Assembly (NCBI RefSeq): GCF_000186865.1
Contig: NW_008705562.1
Location: 1,447,014-1,511,013, forward strand
Length of the DNA stretch: 64,000 nt
Origin: Aureococcus anophagefferens
Lineage: Eukaryota; Sar; Pelagophyceae; Pelagomonadales; Pelagomonadaceae
Reading direction: 5' to 3'
The notes under the pieces are model-generated. The model was not told where the DNA came from, did not search any database, and saw nothing but the letters and a program-made list of their open reading frames with translations. Of this stretch, positions 38,575 through 47,700 are shown one piece after another. The translations under genes and the position numbers were made by a program. Numbering within the stretch: position 1 is the first letter of the stretch; every line of letters begins with the position of its first letter.

Positions 38575-39243
38575 ATGCTGCGGCGGTTGTGCGTCGCCGC
38601 GAGCCTCGGGAGTCGCAGCATGGCCATGATGGTCGATAGCAAGTACCCCGGCACGGCCGTGGAGCGCCTGAACAGCGTGCACGGCCGCGTGGCGAAGCTC
38701 ACGCGCGCCGAGCTCGACCAGGAGTGGCCCGCCGTCCGCCGTCGCTTGCTCTGGGCGGGCGGCCTCCGCGACCTCGAGGACGCCGCGCCGGGCGGCGGGT
38801 ACACGGGCCACGCGTTCAACGACTACAACCACTGCGACCTCTGCACCATGCTCGGCGACGTCCAGGACGAGTCGAACGCCAACGGCGCGGTGAACGAGAT
38901 CTCGCGGCGGAACCTGCTCGGCCCGGGCATCCGCGTCGCGTCGATCCCGGAGCTCGGGCCGGGCGGCTCGTGGTCGACGTGCACGAACGGCTGCGACACC
39001 GACCCGCCGCGCGACGTCGCCCACGTCCAGTTCCGCGCTAGGGTCGCCTTCAAGCTCGTCTGGTCGCCCGTCGACGAGTTCAAGTCGTTCTGCCTCGTCG
39101 ACGACGACGGCGCGCTCCTCGCCGCGGGCACGCCCAAGGCGCCCCTGCCGCCCCTCCAGCAGCGGGCCATGAACTTCCGCGTCGTCCAGGGCTCCAAGTA
39201 CGCCGTCGCCGCCGAGGGCCTCGCCGCGGCCGCGTGCGGCTGA
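38575..39243 (+). CDS. conserved hypothetical protein, possibly organelle-targeted
   Basis: This 222-aa protein has a compact, conserved-looking core, with YTGHAFNDYNHCDLCTMLGD, NLLGPGIRVASIPELGPGGS, WSTCTNGCDTDPPRDVAHVQ and RVAFKLVWSP. I believe similar proteins of unknown function exist in other algae, but I cannot name the family. Several Cys and His residues (CDLC; CTNGC) could bind a metal or form disulfides. The N-terminus MLRRLCVAASLGSRSMAMM is short and basic, which fits a mitochondrial presequence. The upstream region carries a tandem duplication. Confidence 0.6.
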   Translation: MLRRLCVAASLGSRSMAMMVDSKYPGTAVERLNSVHGRVAKLTRAELDQEWPAVRRRLLWAGGLRDLEDAAPGGGYTGHAFNDYNHCDLCTMLGDVQDESNANGAVNEISRRNLLGPGIRVASIPELGPGGSWSTCTNGCDTDPPRDVAHVQFRARVAFKLVWSPVDEFKSFCLVDDDGALLAAGTPKAPLPPLQQRAMNFRVVQGSKYAVAAEGLAAAACG

Positions 39244-39352
39244 AACGCCGGCCGCGCGCGCGCGCGCTCCGGGTAAGACCGCGCGCCGTCGAAGGAGCGC
39301 CTCTCGGGTGTGGCCCCGTCGATTCTACTCGCGCGAGACACCTCCACGATTG

Positions 39353-39844
39353 TTACTGCGCGGCGTCGTCGTCGTCGAACCACGCGGCGACGTCGACGTC
39401 GTCGAGCGACTCGGGCTCGGCGTCGAACTTGGACCGCTTGCGCCGCTCCGCGCGCATCTTCTCCGCGGCGAGCTGCGTCTGGCCCTGGGCGCCCGACGCG
39501 CCGTAGCGCTGCTGCGAGACGTACATCGCGAGGCCGATGATGAGCACCTGGAACGAGAAGACCGACGCGTTCGCCTCGTCGAACGTCAGCTGGTTGAGGC
39601 CACCGCCGACGATGCTGTCCTGCACCCAGCCGGGCAGGTCGCTCACGTCCGTCGCCTCGAACTGGCCCGCGATGGCGTCGATGTGCTGGTTCAGGTTGTA
39701 GACGCGCGTCGCCGCGCGCCGGTCGGCGCGGCGGCGCGGGCCACTCCGCGGTGCGGCGCCGCGCGGCGCGGCGCCGCCGCTGCTTCGCAGGACGAGAGCA
39801 TGGCTCGAGGCGACGAGCAGCGCGAGGAGCGGCGGCGCGCGCAT
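39353..39844 (-). CDS. small single-span protein with plastid-type leader
   Basis: This is a 163-aa product from MRAPPLLALLVASSHALVLR. That start is a signal peptide followed by an Arg/Ala-rich transit-like stretch to ~47, the bipartite form used for complex plastids; the usual Phe after the cleavage site is not obvious. The mature part begins VYNLNQHIDAIAGQFEATD, has one membrane helix (ASVFSFQVLIIGLAMYVSQQ) and a charged tail ending DDVDVAAWFDDDDAAQ. It resembles small thylakoid or plastid-envelope proteins in layout only. The family is unknown. It is divergently paired with the oxygenase gene, with 152 bp between starts. Confidence 0.6.
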   Translation of the reverse strand: MRAPPLLALLVASSHALVLRSSGGAAPRGAAPRSGPRRRADRRAATRVYNLNQHIDAIAGQFEATDVSDLPGWVQDSIVGGGLNQLTFDEANASVFSFQVLIIGLAMYVSQQRYGASGAQGQTQLAAEKMRAERRKRSKFDAEPESLDDVDVAAWFDDDDAAQ

Positions 39845-39996
39845 CGCGCGCGGCGGCGGTGCTCGTAGCTCTTGCCGGCGATGAATGCACACGATGGGCC
39901 TGCGCAATTGACAGATTGCCACAAGGCATTGAGCCCGTGAAGTGATCTGAGGCCTCGTCGCAGTTGCACCGCCGGCAGCTACATACGCACAATAAT

Positions 39997-40764
39997 ATGG
40001 ACGAGCTCATCGCCCTGGCCGGCGCGCCCGTCGGCGCCGCGCCGCCGACGCCGACGCCGCGGAAACAGACCGCGGCGGAGCGCGTCGAGGCCCTGCTGCT
40101 GGTGGACGGCGGGCTCGTGCGCATCAACCGGCTGCTGCCGCGGAAGGCGGCGCGCGCGGCCCACGAGCTGCTCGCGTCGCTGCCGGAGCGCACGTGGCAC
40201 CGCGCGACGCGCGCCGTCGACGCCGCGCGCGGCGAGCGCGGCGCCGGGTCGACGGCGCACGCGTACAGCGTCGGCGACGGTTCCGAGGACGCGGCCCGCG
40301 AGGCCGCCGTCGCCGCGCTCCTCGACGACGTCGCCGCGGCCGCGGCGCCCTTCTGCGCGGCGCGCGGCCTCGTGGCGAAGCTGCAGCTCGCGCGCTACGG
40401 CAGGGGCGACTACATCGAGCCGCACGACGACGCGGCCGAGACGACCATCGACGGCGCGCGCATGGCCCGCGTCCTCGCCCTCGTCTGGTACGCCACGGGC
40501 GACGAAACGCCCTGGGACGCGGCGGCCCACGGCGGCGAGTTCGTCGACCGCGCGACGGGCGACGCCTACGCGCCGTCGCACAACAGCCTCGTCGCGTTCC
40601 GCGTGCCGCGGCTCCACGAGGTCCGCCCGCCGACGTCGGACCGGCTCCGCTATTCGGTGTTCGGCTGGCTCTACGCGCCCGCGGGCGCCGCGCCGCGCGG
40701 CGGCGGCGGCGGCGCCGCGCCGCGGAAGAAGCGGAAGCGGAAGCGGGGCAAGGCGCCCTCCTAA
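39997..40764 (+). CDS. 2-oxoglutarate/Fe(II)-dependent oxygenase, possibly nuclear
   Basis: This 255-aa protein has a double-stranded beta-helix dioxygenase core. The iron-binding HxD is H143-D-D145 in YIEPHDDAAET. The distal His is H207 in VPRLHEVRPP, followed by DRLRYSVFGW, where Arg would bind 2-oxoglutarate. ARVLALVWYATGD forms a core strand. The pattern is that of prolyl-4-hydroxylase or Ofd1-type enzymes acting on protein side chains; the substrate is unknown. The C-terminus ends in a strong basic cluster (PRKKRKRKRGKAPS), which suggests nuclear or ribosomal-RNA localisation. The start is the Met after a short upstream extension. Confidence 0.75.
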   Translation: MDELIALAGAPVGAAPPTPTPRKQTAAERVEALLLVDGGLVRINRLLPRKAARAAHELLASLPERTWHRATRAVDAARGERGAGSTAHAYSVGDGSEDAAREAAVAALLDDVAAAAAPFCAARGLVAKLQLARYGRGDYIEPHDDAAETTIDGARMARVLALVWYATGDETPWDAAAHGGEFVDRATGDAYAPSHNSLVAFRVPRLHEVRPPTSDRLRYSVFGWLYAPAGAAPRGGGGGAAPRKKRKRKRGKAPS

Positions 40765-40919
40765 TTTTCGCGTTGTTCTTTTCGGCGCGGTCGATCGATC
40801 TAGAGGTCGAGAGGGCCCAGCGACTTGTCCTGCAGGCGTGAGATTTGCCTCTGATTTTGCGACTCATTTCGAGCGATCTGCGAGCGCTGCGAGCGCGGTC
40901 GGACGCCTCGACGTCGATC

Positions 40920-41552
40920 ATGTCCACTTCCAAGGAGACGGTCTCCACCTACGTGCTCGCGCTCCACGCCCTCGTCGAGGACAGCGGCGAGGGCCTGCGG
41001 TCGGCCTTCGCCGGGTCCGGCGTCTCCCCGAACCTCCAGGTCGTCGGCGGCGCCATCGGCGGCGCCTCCGTCGGCGGCCTGCAAGCGTCGCCCGGCGACA
41101 CGCTCCACGTGCTCGCGTACCGGAACCAGCGCTGGCGCGTGCGCGCCGCGCTCTACGCGATCGGCGCCGACGCGACGCTGCGGAACGCGGCCGGCGAAAC
41201 CGCGCCGGGCATCGCGGTCGCCGCAGCGGCCCGGCGGCTCGCGCCGGTGCTCGTCGTCGCCGCCGCGGGCTGGCGCGACGTCGCGCTGCCCTTCGGCAAG
41301 ACGGCCTACGGCGTCCTCGCGGCGCCGGGCCTCGCGGTGGCGACGCTCGCCGCGGTCGTCGCCGCGGCGGACGTCGCGGTCTGCGCGCGCGGCTACCTCG
41401 CCGTCGCCGCCGCCGACGCCGAGGCCGCGGATCGCGACGGCACGGCCAACTTCTGGGACCGCGTCCAGGCGAAGCGCGAGGCCGCGCGCGCGCCCGGGGC
41501 CAAGCCCGAGGCCGCCAAGGCCAAGGGCGGCGGCAAGAAGAAGCGGCGCTAG
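40920..41552 (+). CDS. hypothetical protein with possible membrane segments, 210 aa
   Basis: It starts MSTSKETVSTYVLALHALVE. The middle contains Ala/Val-rich stretches long enough to span a membrane (RLAPVLVVAAAGWRDVALP; PGLAVATLAAVVAAADVAV), though such composition is common in this genome. The C-terminus is Lys-rich (EAAKAKGGGKKKRR), like tails facing the cytosol or nucleoplasm. There are no recognised motifs. The frame is open upstream to 40845, but MSTSKET is the better start. Confidence 0.5.
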   Translation: MSTSKETVSTYVLALHALVEDSGEGLRSAFAGSGVSPNLQVVGGAIGGASVGGLQASPGDTLHVLAYRNQRWRVRAALYAIGADATLRNAAGETAPGIAVAAAARRLAPVLVVAAAGWRDVALPFGKTAYGVLAAPGLAVATLAAVVAAADVAVCARGYLAVAAADAEAADRDGTANFWDRVQAKREAARAPGAKPEAAKAKGGGKKKRR

Positions 41553-41682
41553 GTGCGCGAACGTTGGGGCGCGCGTCCTGCCAGTAACACTCGGCACATT
41601 CCGGAACCACCACGACGCCGCACGACGCCGGTCTAAGGGGTCCCGCACTTACTGGTCCGGGGCTTGCGCGCGCGGTACCGTT

Positions 41683-42292
41683 CTACCAGCCGTCGTCCTT
41701 GACCTCGACCTCCCGGGGCTCCTCCTCGACGGGCACCTCCTCGCCCTTGGCGGCGGCGATGGCGGCCTCCATGCGGCGCACCGTGTCGTCGAGCGACGCG
41801 TCCGGCACGACCTCGTCCTCCATGAACATCGCGGACCTGCGCGGTCGTCGCGGTCAAGCGGCGCGCGGCGCGTCGCGTCGCGCCGGCGGCGCGCATCTTC
41901 GCCTTCGTGAAGTCCGACACGGCATCGGAGCCGCGCTCCTCGCCCCGGGTGATCTGCTGCTCCGAGAACCAGACCGAGAAGACGCCCACGGCGAGCCCGC
42001 CGAACGCGGCCGCGCCTGCGCGTCGAGAGCGGCGTCGGGCGCCGCGCGCGCGCGCGCGAAGCCGGGCGGACGCCGGCGGCTTGCCGCCCTGGATCGTCGC
42101 GGCGTCGAGCATCTTCGGGGCCTGCGGCGCGGGTGACCATCAACACGCCCGGCTCGGCGGCGGCGCGCGGAGGGCGCGAGGACGCCGCGCGCGCACGACC
42201 GTGGAAGCCGTTCGCCGCGCCGACGGCAGGCTGTTCTGCTTGGTCGTAAACGCGTTCGCCGCGGCCGCGAGGAGCAAGAGAGTGCGCATCAT
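41683..42292 (-). CDS. small plastid-type membrane protein, probably three exons
   Basis: The proposed coding sequence is join(42292..42145, 42015..41895, 41836..41683), 140 aa. The start [20 protein letters not shown] is a signal peptide with Ala-Phe at the expected plastid cleavage site, followed by an Arg-rich transit stretch. Exon 2 encodes one membrane helix ([19 protein letters not shown]) and DFTKAKM. Exon 3 gives [20 protein letters not shown] and ends VEVKDDGW. The second intron (41837-41894, 58 bp) has no GT donor. A GC...CAG intron restores the frame. The first intron boundaries (42016-42144) are less sure. The A-F motif strongly suggests plastid import. The function is unknown. 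Confidence 0.5.
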
Positions 42293-42669
42293 ATCGTGGC
42301 TCGTTGACGCTTGGTCAGAGCTTGGCCGCCGCGTCCGGCTCGCGGCGCGTCGGCGTCGGCGGCCGTAGGCCTGGCAGTGCCTCCCGAGAAAACGGGTGGA
42401 GGGCTGGATGCCGCGGCCTCGCTCGTCTGCCGACGTGTCCCCGATCCTGCACCAGGCGACGCGCTTCGCACTCTCGCGCGCGCGCGCGCGCGGCCGCGCG
42501 CCGCGACGCCGTCGCGAACGATACTTCGGCTCGTGGCCCGCGCATTGCTGCCGAAGCGTCGCTGTCGACCGGGGTCCTGATGTGTCGTCCCGCGCCGATA
42601 CCGACGCGGGGCGCGGCATGCAGTTCAAGTGCCGCGTGTTACCTTTTGAGCATCAAGCGCGGAACCGCG

Positions 42670-44730
42670 ATGGCGCTCGATCGGCGACGAGCGCTGCTCT
42701 GCGCCTTGGTCGCCTGCGCGACGACGCAGGCGCGGCCGACGCCGCTCTCACCGCACCGCGTGTCGCGCGGCGGCGCCAAGAAGGGCGACGACGACAAGAT
42801 CGTGGGCCCATGCATCGGCATCGACCTCGGCACGACCTACAGCTGCGTCGGCGTCTGGCAGAACGGGCGCGTGGAGATCTGCGCCAACGACCAGGGGAAC
42901 CGCATCACGCCGTCCTACGTGAGCTTCTGCGGCGACGGGAGCCGCCTCGTCGGCGACGCGGCGAAGAACCAGGCGTCGCAGAACCCGAAGAACACGGTCT
43001 ACGACGCGAAGCGGCTCATCGGCCGCAAGTTCGGCGACGCGTCCGTCGTCGAGGACCGGAGCCACTTCAGCTTCGACATCGTCGCCGACAAGGACGGCAA
43101 GCCCAAGGTCGAGGTCGAGGTCGCCGCGGGCTCGCGGAAGGCCTTCTCGCCCGAGGAGGTGTCCGCGATGATCCTCGGCAAGATGAAGGACACGGCCGAG
43201 GCCTTCCTGGGCACGGAGGTCAAGCACGCTGTGGTGACGGTGCCGGCCTACTTCAACGACGCCCAGCGCCAGGCGACCAAGGACGCGGGCACGATCGCGG
43301 GCCTCAAGGTCGAGCGCGTCATCAACGAGCCGACGGCCGCGGCCATCGCCTACGGCCTCGACAAGGCCCAGGGCGGCGCGTCCCGCGAGGAGAACGTGCT
43401 CGTCTTCGATCTGGGCGGCGGCACCTTCGACGTCACGCTCCTCACCATCGACAACGGCGTCTTCGAGGTCCGCGCGACGTCCGGCGACACGCACCTCGGC
43501 GGCGAGGACTTTGACCAGCGGCTCATGGACCACTGCGTCGCCGCCTTCAAGAAGAAGCACAAGGGCATGGACATCGCCGGCGACCCCAAGGCCCTCCAGC
43601 GCGTGCGCAAGCAGTGCGAGCTCGCGAAGCGCGCCTTATCGTCCGCCACCCAGACGTCCGTCGACGTCGACGCCGTGCACCAGGGCGTCGACCTCTCCGT
43701 GCCCGTGTCGCGGGCCAAGTTCGAGGAGCTCTGCGGCGACCTCTTCAAGCGCACGCTCAAGCCCGTCGCGCGCGTGCTCAAGGACGCGAAGATCGACAAG
43801 AAGGACGTGCACCAGGTCGTCCTCGTCGGCGGCAGCACGCGCGTGCCCCGCGTCCAGGCGCTGCTCCGCGACTTCTTCGACGGCAAGGAGCTCAACATGC
43901 GCATCAACCCCGACGAGGCCGTCGCCTACGGCGCCGCCGTCCAGGCGGGCATCCTGTCCGGCGCCACGGGCGACGCGACGAAGGACGTGCTCCTCCTCGA
44001 CGTCGCGCCTTTAAGCCTCGGCATCGAGACGGCCGGCGGCGTCATGACCAAGCTCATCGACCGGGGCACGACGATCCCGGCGCGCAAGACCCAGACCTTC
44101 TCCACCTTCCAGGACAACCAGCCCGGCGTGCTCATCCAGGTCTTCGAGGGCGACCGCGCGATGACGCGCGACAACCGCGAGCTCGGCAAGTTCGAGCTCG
44201 GCTCCATCCCGCCCGCGCCGCGCGGCGTGCCCCAGATCGAGGTCGGCTTCGACGTCGACGCCAACGGCATCCTCTCCGTCTCCGCCAACGACAAGGCGTC
44301 CGGCGCGACGCAGCAGATCACGATCACGTCCGAGAAGGGCCGCCTCTCCGAGGACGAGATCAAGCGCATGGTCGCCGAGGCCGAGGAGTTCGCCGAGGAG
44401 GACGCCAAGCTCCGGTCCGCCGTCGAGGCGCGCAACGGCTTCGAGTCCTACGCCTACCAGCTCAAGGCGTCGTCGGGCGCGCTCGACCTGCCGGACGGCG
44501 AGAAGGAGCGGCTCGACGCCGCGCTCGCGGCCGCGCTCGCGTGGCTCGACGACCACGCGACGGCCGACGAGGACGCCACGGCCGAGGAGCGCAAGAAGCT
44601 CGAGGACGTCGCCAACCCCATCCTCGCCTCGGCCTACGCCGCCAAGGACGCGTCGGCGAACGCGGAGCCCGCGGCCGGCGTCGAGCCCGAGGACGACGAC
44701 GACGACCTCGACATCCCCGACATGGAGTAG
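42670..44730 (+). CDS. HSP70 chaperone, BiP-like with signal peptide but no ER-retention tail
   Basis: This is a 686-aa HSP70. The ATPase domain begins [20 protein letters not shown] and has [14 protein letters not shown] and [13 protein letters not shown]. The linker [16 protein letters not shown] leads to the substrate-binding domain and a helical lid. The N-terminus [20 protein letters not shown] is a signal peptide, and the segment after it ([20 protein letters not shown]) is BiP-like. It therefore enters the secretory pathway. The protein ends [12 protein letters not shown]. There is no KDEL/HDEL-type tail and no cytosolic EEVD tail, so its final compartment is unclear. The periplastid compartment of a complex plastid or an unusual ER form are both possible. 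It is divergent from the plastid-type gene, and its stop is 19 bp from the GCN1 stop. The 377-bp upstream gap holds no other gene. Confidence 0.9.
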   Translation: MALDRRRALLCALVACATTQARPTPLSPHRVSRGGAKKGDDDKIVGPCIGIDLGTTYSCVGVWQNGRVEICANDQGNRITPSYVSFCGDGSRLVGDAAKNQASQNPKNTVYDAKRLIGRKFGDASVVEDRSHFSFDIVADKDGKPKVEVEVAAGSRKAFSPEEVSAMILGKMKDTAEAFLGTEVKHAVVTVPAYFNDAQRQATKDAGTIAGLKVERVINEPTAAAIAYGLDKAQGGASREENVLVFDLGGGTFDVTLLTIDNGVFEVRATSGDTHLGGEDFDQRLMDHCVAAFKKKHKGMDIAGDPKALQRVRKQCELAKRALSSATQTSVDVDAVHQGVDLSVPVSRAKFEELCGDLFKRTLKPVARVLKDAKIDKKDVHQVVLVGGSTRVPRVQALLRDFFDGKELNMRINPDEAVAYGAAVQAGILSGATGDATKDVLLLDVAPLSLGIETAGGVMTKLIDRGTTIPARKTQTFSTFQDNQPGVLIQVFEGDRAMTRDNRELGKFELGSIPPAPRGVPQIEVGFDVDANGILSVSANDKASGATQQITITSEKGRLSEDEIKRMVAEAEEFAEEDAKLRSAVEARNGFESYAYQLKASSGALDLPDGEKERLDAALAAALAWLDDHATADEDATAEERKKLEDVANPILASAYAAKDASANAEPAAGVEPEDDDDDLDIPDME

Positions 44731-44749
44731 GGGGATTCGTAAGCTACGG

Positions 44750-47700
44750 TTAGGCCAGCGCCGCCCCGAGCTTTTCCGCGGCCGCGGCGACCTCCGGGTC
44801 CGCGTGGCCCGCGAAGTCGCGCGCCGCGGCCCGCGCGGCGTCGACGCTCTCGGGCTTCGGGGTTTTTGCCCCCAGGTTGGCGAAGACGACGACGAGGGCG
44901 CCGAGCAGCGCGGCGACGACGACCTCGGGCGCGTCGTCGGCGCCCGCGGACTGCGCGAGGTCCGCGACGAGCGCGTCGAGGCGCGTCGACAGCGGCGCGA
45001 GGAGGCCGAGCGCGGCCGTCGCGCGCGCGCGGACGTCGCGGCTCGGGTCGCGGAGGGCCTTGGAGAACGTGGCCTGGAGCTGGGGCACGAAGGCCTTGAC
45101 GAGGAGCGGGCCCCGGCGCAGGAGCGCGGAGAGCGCGCCGAGGATCGCGGCCTTCACGGGCGCGGCGAAGCGGTCGCCGACGACGCGGATGAGCGGCCCC
45201 GCGACCTTGATGGCGAGGGGCTTGAGCGCGGCCTCGGAGCTCAGGTCCACGAGCTCGCCCAAACCCAGCGCCGCGGACTCGCGCGCCTCGGGCGACCCCT
45301 GGAGCAGCGCGCGGAGGTAGGAGGGGAGCAGCGCCTTGAGGCACCGCGGGTCCTCGCTCAGCGCGGGCAGCGGGTCGTCGCCGCGCTTCTGCTTCCAGCG
45401 CGCGTCGGACGCCGCCGACGCCAGGGTGACGCGCGTGAAGTCGAGGTGCGTCGCCTGCTGCTCCGCGTCGAAGGCGGCGCCGTAGGCCTCGAGGCCGTCG
45501 ACGGCCGCGGACCGGACTCCGCCGTCGCCGTCTCCTAAACAGCAGAGCAGCTCCTTGAGGAGCTTCGGCGCCGCGTCGAGGAGGCGCGACGACGCGTCGG
45601 GCGCGACGACGCTCCCCGGCGGCGGCGCGGCGAGCCGCCGCTTGACCGCGGCGAAGAAGGCCGCGGCGACGGCCGCGGCGTCGCGGCGCGCGTCGTCCTT
45701 CGTGGTGGCAAAGGGGCTCGCGAGCTGGCCGACGGCGTCGGACGCGAAGCCGGCCGCGGCGACGGCCGCGGCGACGTCCGCCGCCGCCGCGAGGAGCGCG
45801 CCGCGCCGCGCGTCGTTCTCGCCACCGTCGCCCGGCGGGATGGCCGCGAGCTCCGCTAAAACGCCGCGCGCGACGGACGACACGAAGGGGCTCAGCGGGC
45901 CGCCGGCGACGTCCGCGACGGCGGACAGCGCCGCGCAGCGGAGGTCGCCGATGGGCCGCTTGAGCAGCGCCGGCACGACCAGCGGCAGCAGCTCGCGGCT
46001 CCGCCGCCGGAGCACGTCGCGCAGCGCCTGGCGCGCGCGGACCGCGGGCGAGCCGTCGCCGTCGTCCAAATCGTCGTCGAGGCGCCGCAGCAGGCCCGGG
46101 AGCATGGCGTCGACGGCGTCGCGGCCCGCCTGGCCGTAGAGGGCGTGGAAGGCGAGCGCCGCGTGGGCCTGGACGCGCGGCGTCGACCGCGACGACCCGC
46201 AGAGCGCGTCCTCGATCACCGGCGCGAGGAGGCCGAGGTGGCCGAGCGCCTGGCGCTGCGGCGTCGCCGACGCGACCTCGGCGAGGCCCAGGCAGACGCC
46301 GACGCGCGTCGCCTCGTCGCCCTCGGCGAAGGATTCGCGCAATAAAGGCACGAGCTCGGGGACGACGCGGTCGCCGATCTTCTTGACGACGTCGCCTAAA
46401 GCGCGGCTCGCGACGCGCTGCTTCTCCGCGTCCGCGTCGTCGCCCTCGTCCAGGTCCTCGTCGCCGCTGTCGTCGTCGTCGCTCGACGCGTCCGCCGGCG
46501 GCCGCGGCGCCGCGGGCCCGCGCGGCGCGCCGCCGTCGGCGCCCGCCGGCGTGAGCATCGCGACCAGCCGCGCGACGAGCACGGGCAGGATGTCGCGGAG
46601 CGCGCGCGGCGTGTTGGGCACCTGGGCAGCAAAAGGGTGCGAAATTCCCAACTTCAAAGGCTCCTATCTCGGTCGGTTTCCGCTCGTTTCGGCTGATTTT
46701 TGGACGAGCGATCATCTCTCGGAGCGCTCTCGAAGCGTGAGTGCTGTTTCCGAAACGCGCGCGCGCGGAACACTCACGTTGAAGCGACGTTGAATCACCC
46801 TTTTGCTGCCCTGTTGGGCACGACGGTCTTCCAGACCTCGACGGCCGCCTGGCGCACGGCGGCGACGGCGTCGAGGCGCGCGATATACAGGCTCGACAGC
46901 GTGTTCCGCCAGCCCGCGGCGCCGATCTGCTCCTCGATGAGCGCGCCCGTCGCCTCGTCGCCCATGGCCGCGTCGATGTCGTCGAGCTCCTCGACGGCGA
47001 CGCCCACGGGCTTGGCGTCGCCCACGAGGCAGAGCAGCTCGCCGATCAACTGCGCCGCCGCCGCGCGGATGCGCCACGCGGTGCCCAGCAGCCGCGCCTC
47101 GAGCGACGGCAGGAGCACCCGTAACTCCTCGCGGCCGTGGCTCCTCACCAGCTGCTTGCCCGCCAACAACGCCACCTCGCGCACGGGGTCCGCGTCGTCC
47201 GCCAGGCCGTCGAGCACGCAGCCCAAAGCGTCGCCGACGAGCGGCGAGAACTCGGCCGTGTCCCGCGCCAGATACCGGACGCACCACAGCGCGCCCTCGC
47301 GGCCCGCGGCCGTCTCCTGGCGGCCCAGGGGCGCGAGCGACGAAGTCAGGCACGTCGCGACGCGGTCCTCGCCGAGCTCGTTGAGCACGAGCGACAACGC
47401 CTGGGCCGCGCCGGACCGCTCGGACGCGCCCGACGCCGCGCCGCCGAGTAAACCGCCGTTCGCGCCGCCGCCGCCCGCGTCGCCGCCGAGGATGTCGCCG
47501 CCGTCCACCGTCGCGTCCGACGACCGGCACCCCAAAGCCGCATTGACGAGGCGCTCCACGACAAAGGGCACCTGGACCTCGCCGAGCGCGCCGACGATCT
47601 GCGCGAGCGCGCGCGCCGCGGCCGACCGCACGTCCGGGTGCGCGTCGCCGACAGCCGCGGCCTCGAGCAGCGGCTGGAGCGCCGGCATGTGGGGCGCGAG

